Positions 15,465-15,682 of a stretch of DNA of 15,682 nt are shown piece by piece; the stretch's first letter is position 1, and each line of letters begins with the position of its first letter. A program made the position numbers and the translations under genes. Location of the stretch: the NCBI GenBank assembly GCA_001598975.1, contig BBXU01001680.1, positions 1 through 15,682 on the forward strand, read 5' to 3'. The stretch comes from Parachlorella kessleri (taxonomy: Eukaryota; Chlorophyta; Trebouxiophyceae; Chlorellales; Chlorellaceae). Below the pieces are notes generated by a model. That model did no database searches and was not told the origin of the DNA. It was given only the letters and a program-made list of their open reading frames with translations.

Positions 15465-15682
15465 GTGGGGATGGGTTTACTCGCACTCTGTGCGGTGCAG
15501 TTGGAAGGCGTGCGTTGCACCAGCTGGGACTAATAAAGACATGGTGACGTATGCACTGATAGATTGTGGCCCAGCTGGTGAGGCTCGCAGACGCTGGCCT
15601 CAGGCTAACTTGTAGCTGCAATCCCCACGGAATTTTCTCGGGCTGCGACAGATGTCCATGGTGCCATCCACCCTCAACCCCC

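Noticed and set aside
15540..15682. Possible further lipase exon near the right edge (frame reading MSMVPSTLNP)
   Set aside because: Its phase does not fit the end of exon 13 and the window stops too soon to test it.

Overview
The window looks like nuclear DNA of a green alga, probably in or near the Chlamydomonadales. This is an inference from several signs: two intron-dense genes with GC-rich exons and tgcag-type acceptors, a plant-type SDP1-like lipase, intron-containing cytosolic tRNA-Leu genes, and TE-rich intergenic DNA. No species can be named from the sequence alone.

Layout. (1) Positions 1-2463, + strand: the 3' part of a class II (plant/ASMT-type) SAM-dependent O-methyltransferase gene in five exons. 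Its N-terminal exons lie left of the window. (2) Positions 2464-10260: an intergenic zone of about 7.8 kb holding four tRNA genes (Phe-GAA +, Leu-CAG -, Leu-CAG +, Phe-GAA -) embedded in mobile DNA. The mobile DNA includes: a ~1.95 kb element whose two ends carry clusters of the heptamer GAGATGC/GCATCTC; two 5'-truncated non-LTR retrotransposon insertions with the same (TAGAC)n 3' tail and clear target-site duplications, one on each side of a tRNA-Leu gene; a previously unnamed ~200-bp dispersed repeat ('R') in at least four copies, one split by a LINE and one carrying two back-to-back palindromes; and a second old repeat pair ('S'). (3) Positions 10327-15682, + strand: a patatin-domain triacylglycerol lipase gene of the SDP1/TGL family. 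Thirteen exons can be traced (N-terminal hydrophobic part, DUF3336-like part, oxyanion hole, GSSAG nucleophile, DGS catalytic Asp), and the gene runs off the right edge.

The two protein genes show no obvious functional link. Both were reconstructed by joining exons whose reading phases agree. In doing so, four introns (and probably a fifth) out of 17 donors needed a GC rather than GT donor, an unusually high share. The strongest leads are the TAGAC-tailed LINEs around the tRNA gene, the R family with its double palindrome, the subterminal-repeat transposon, and the GC-AG introns.
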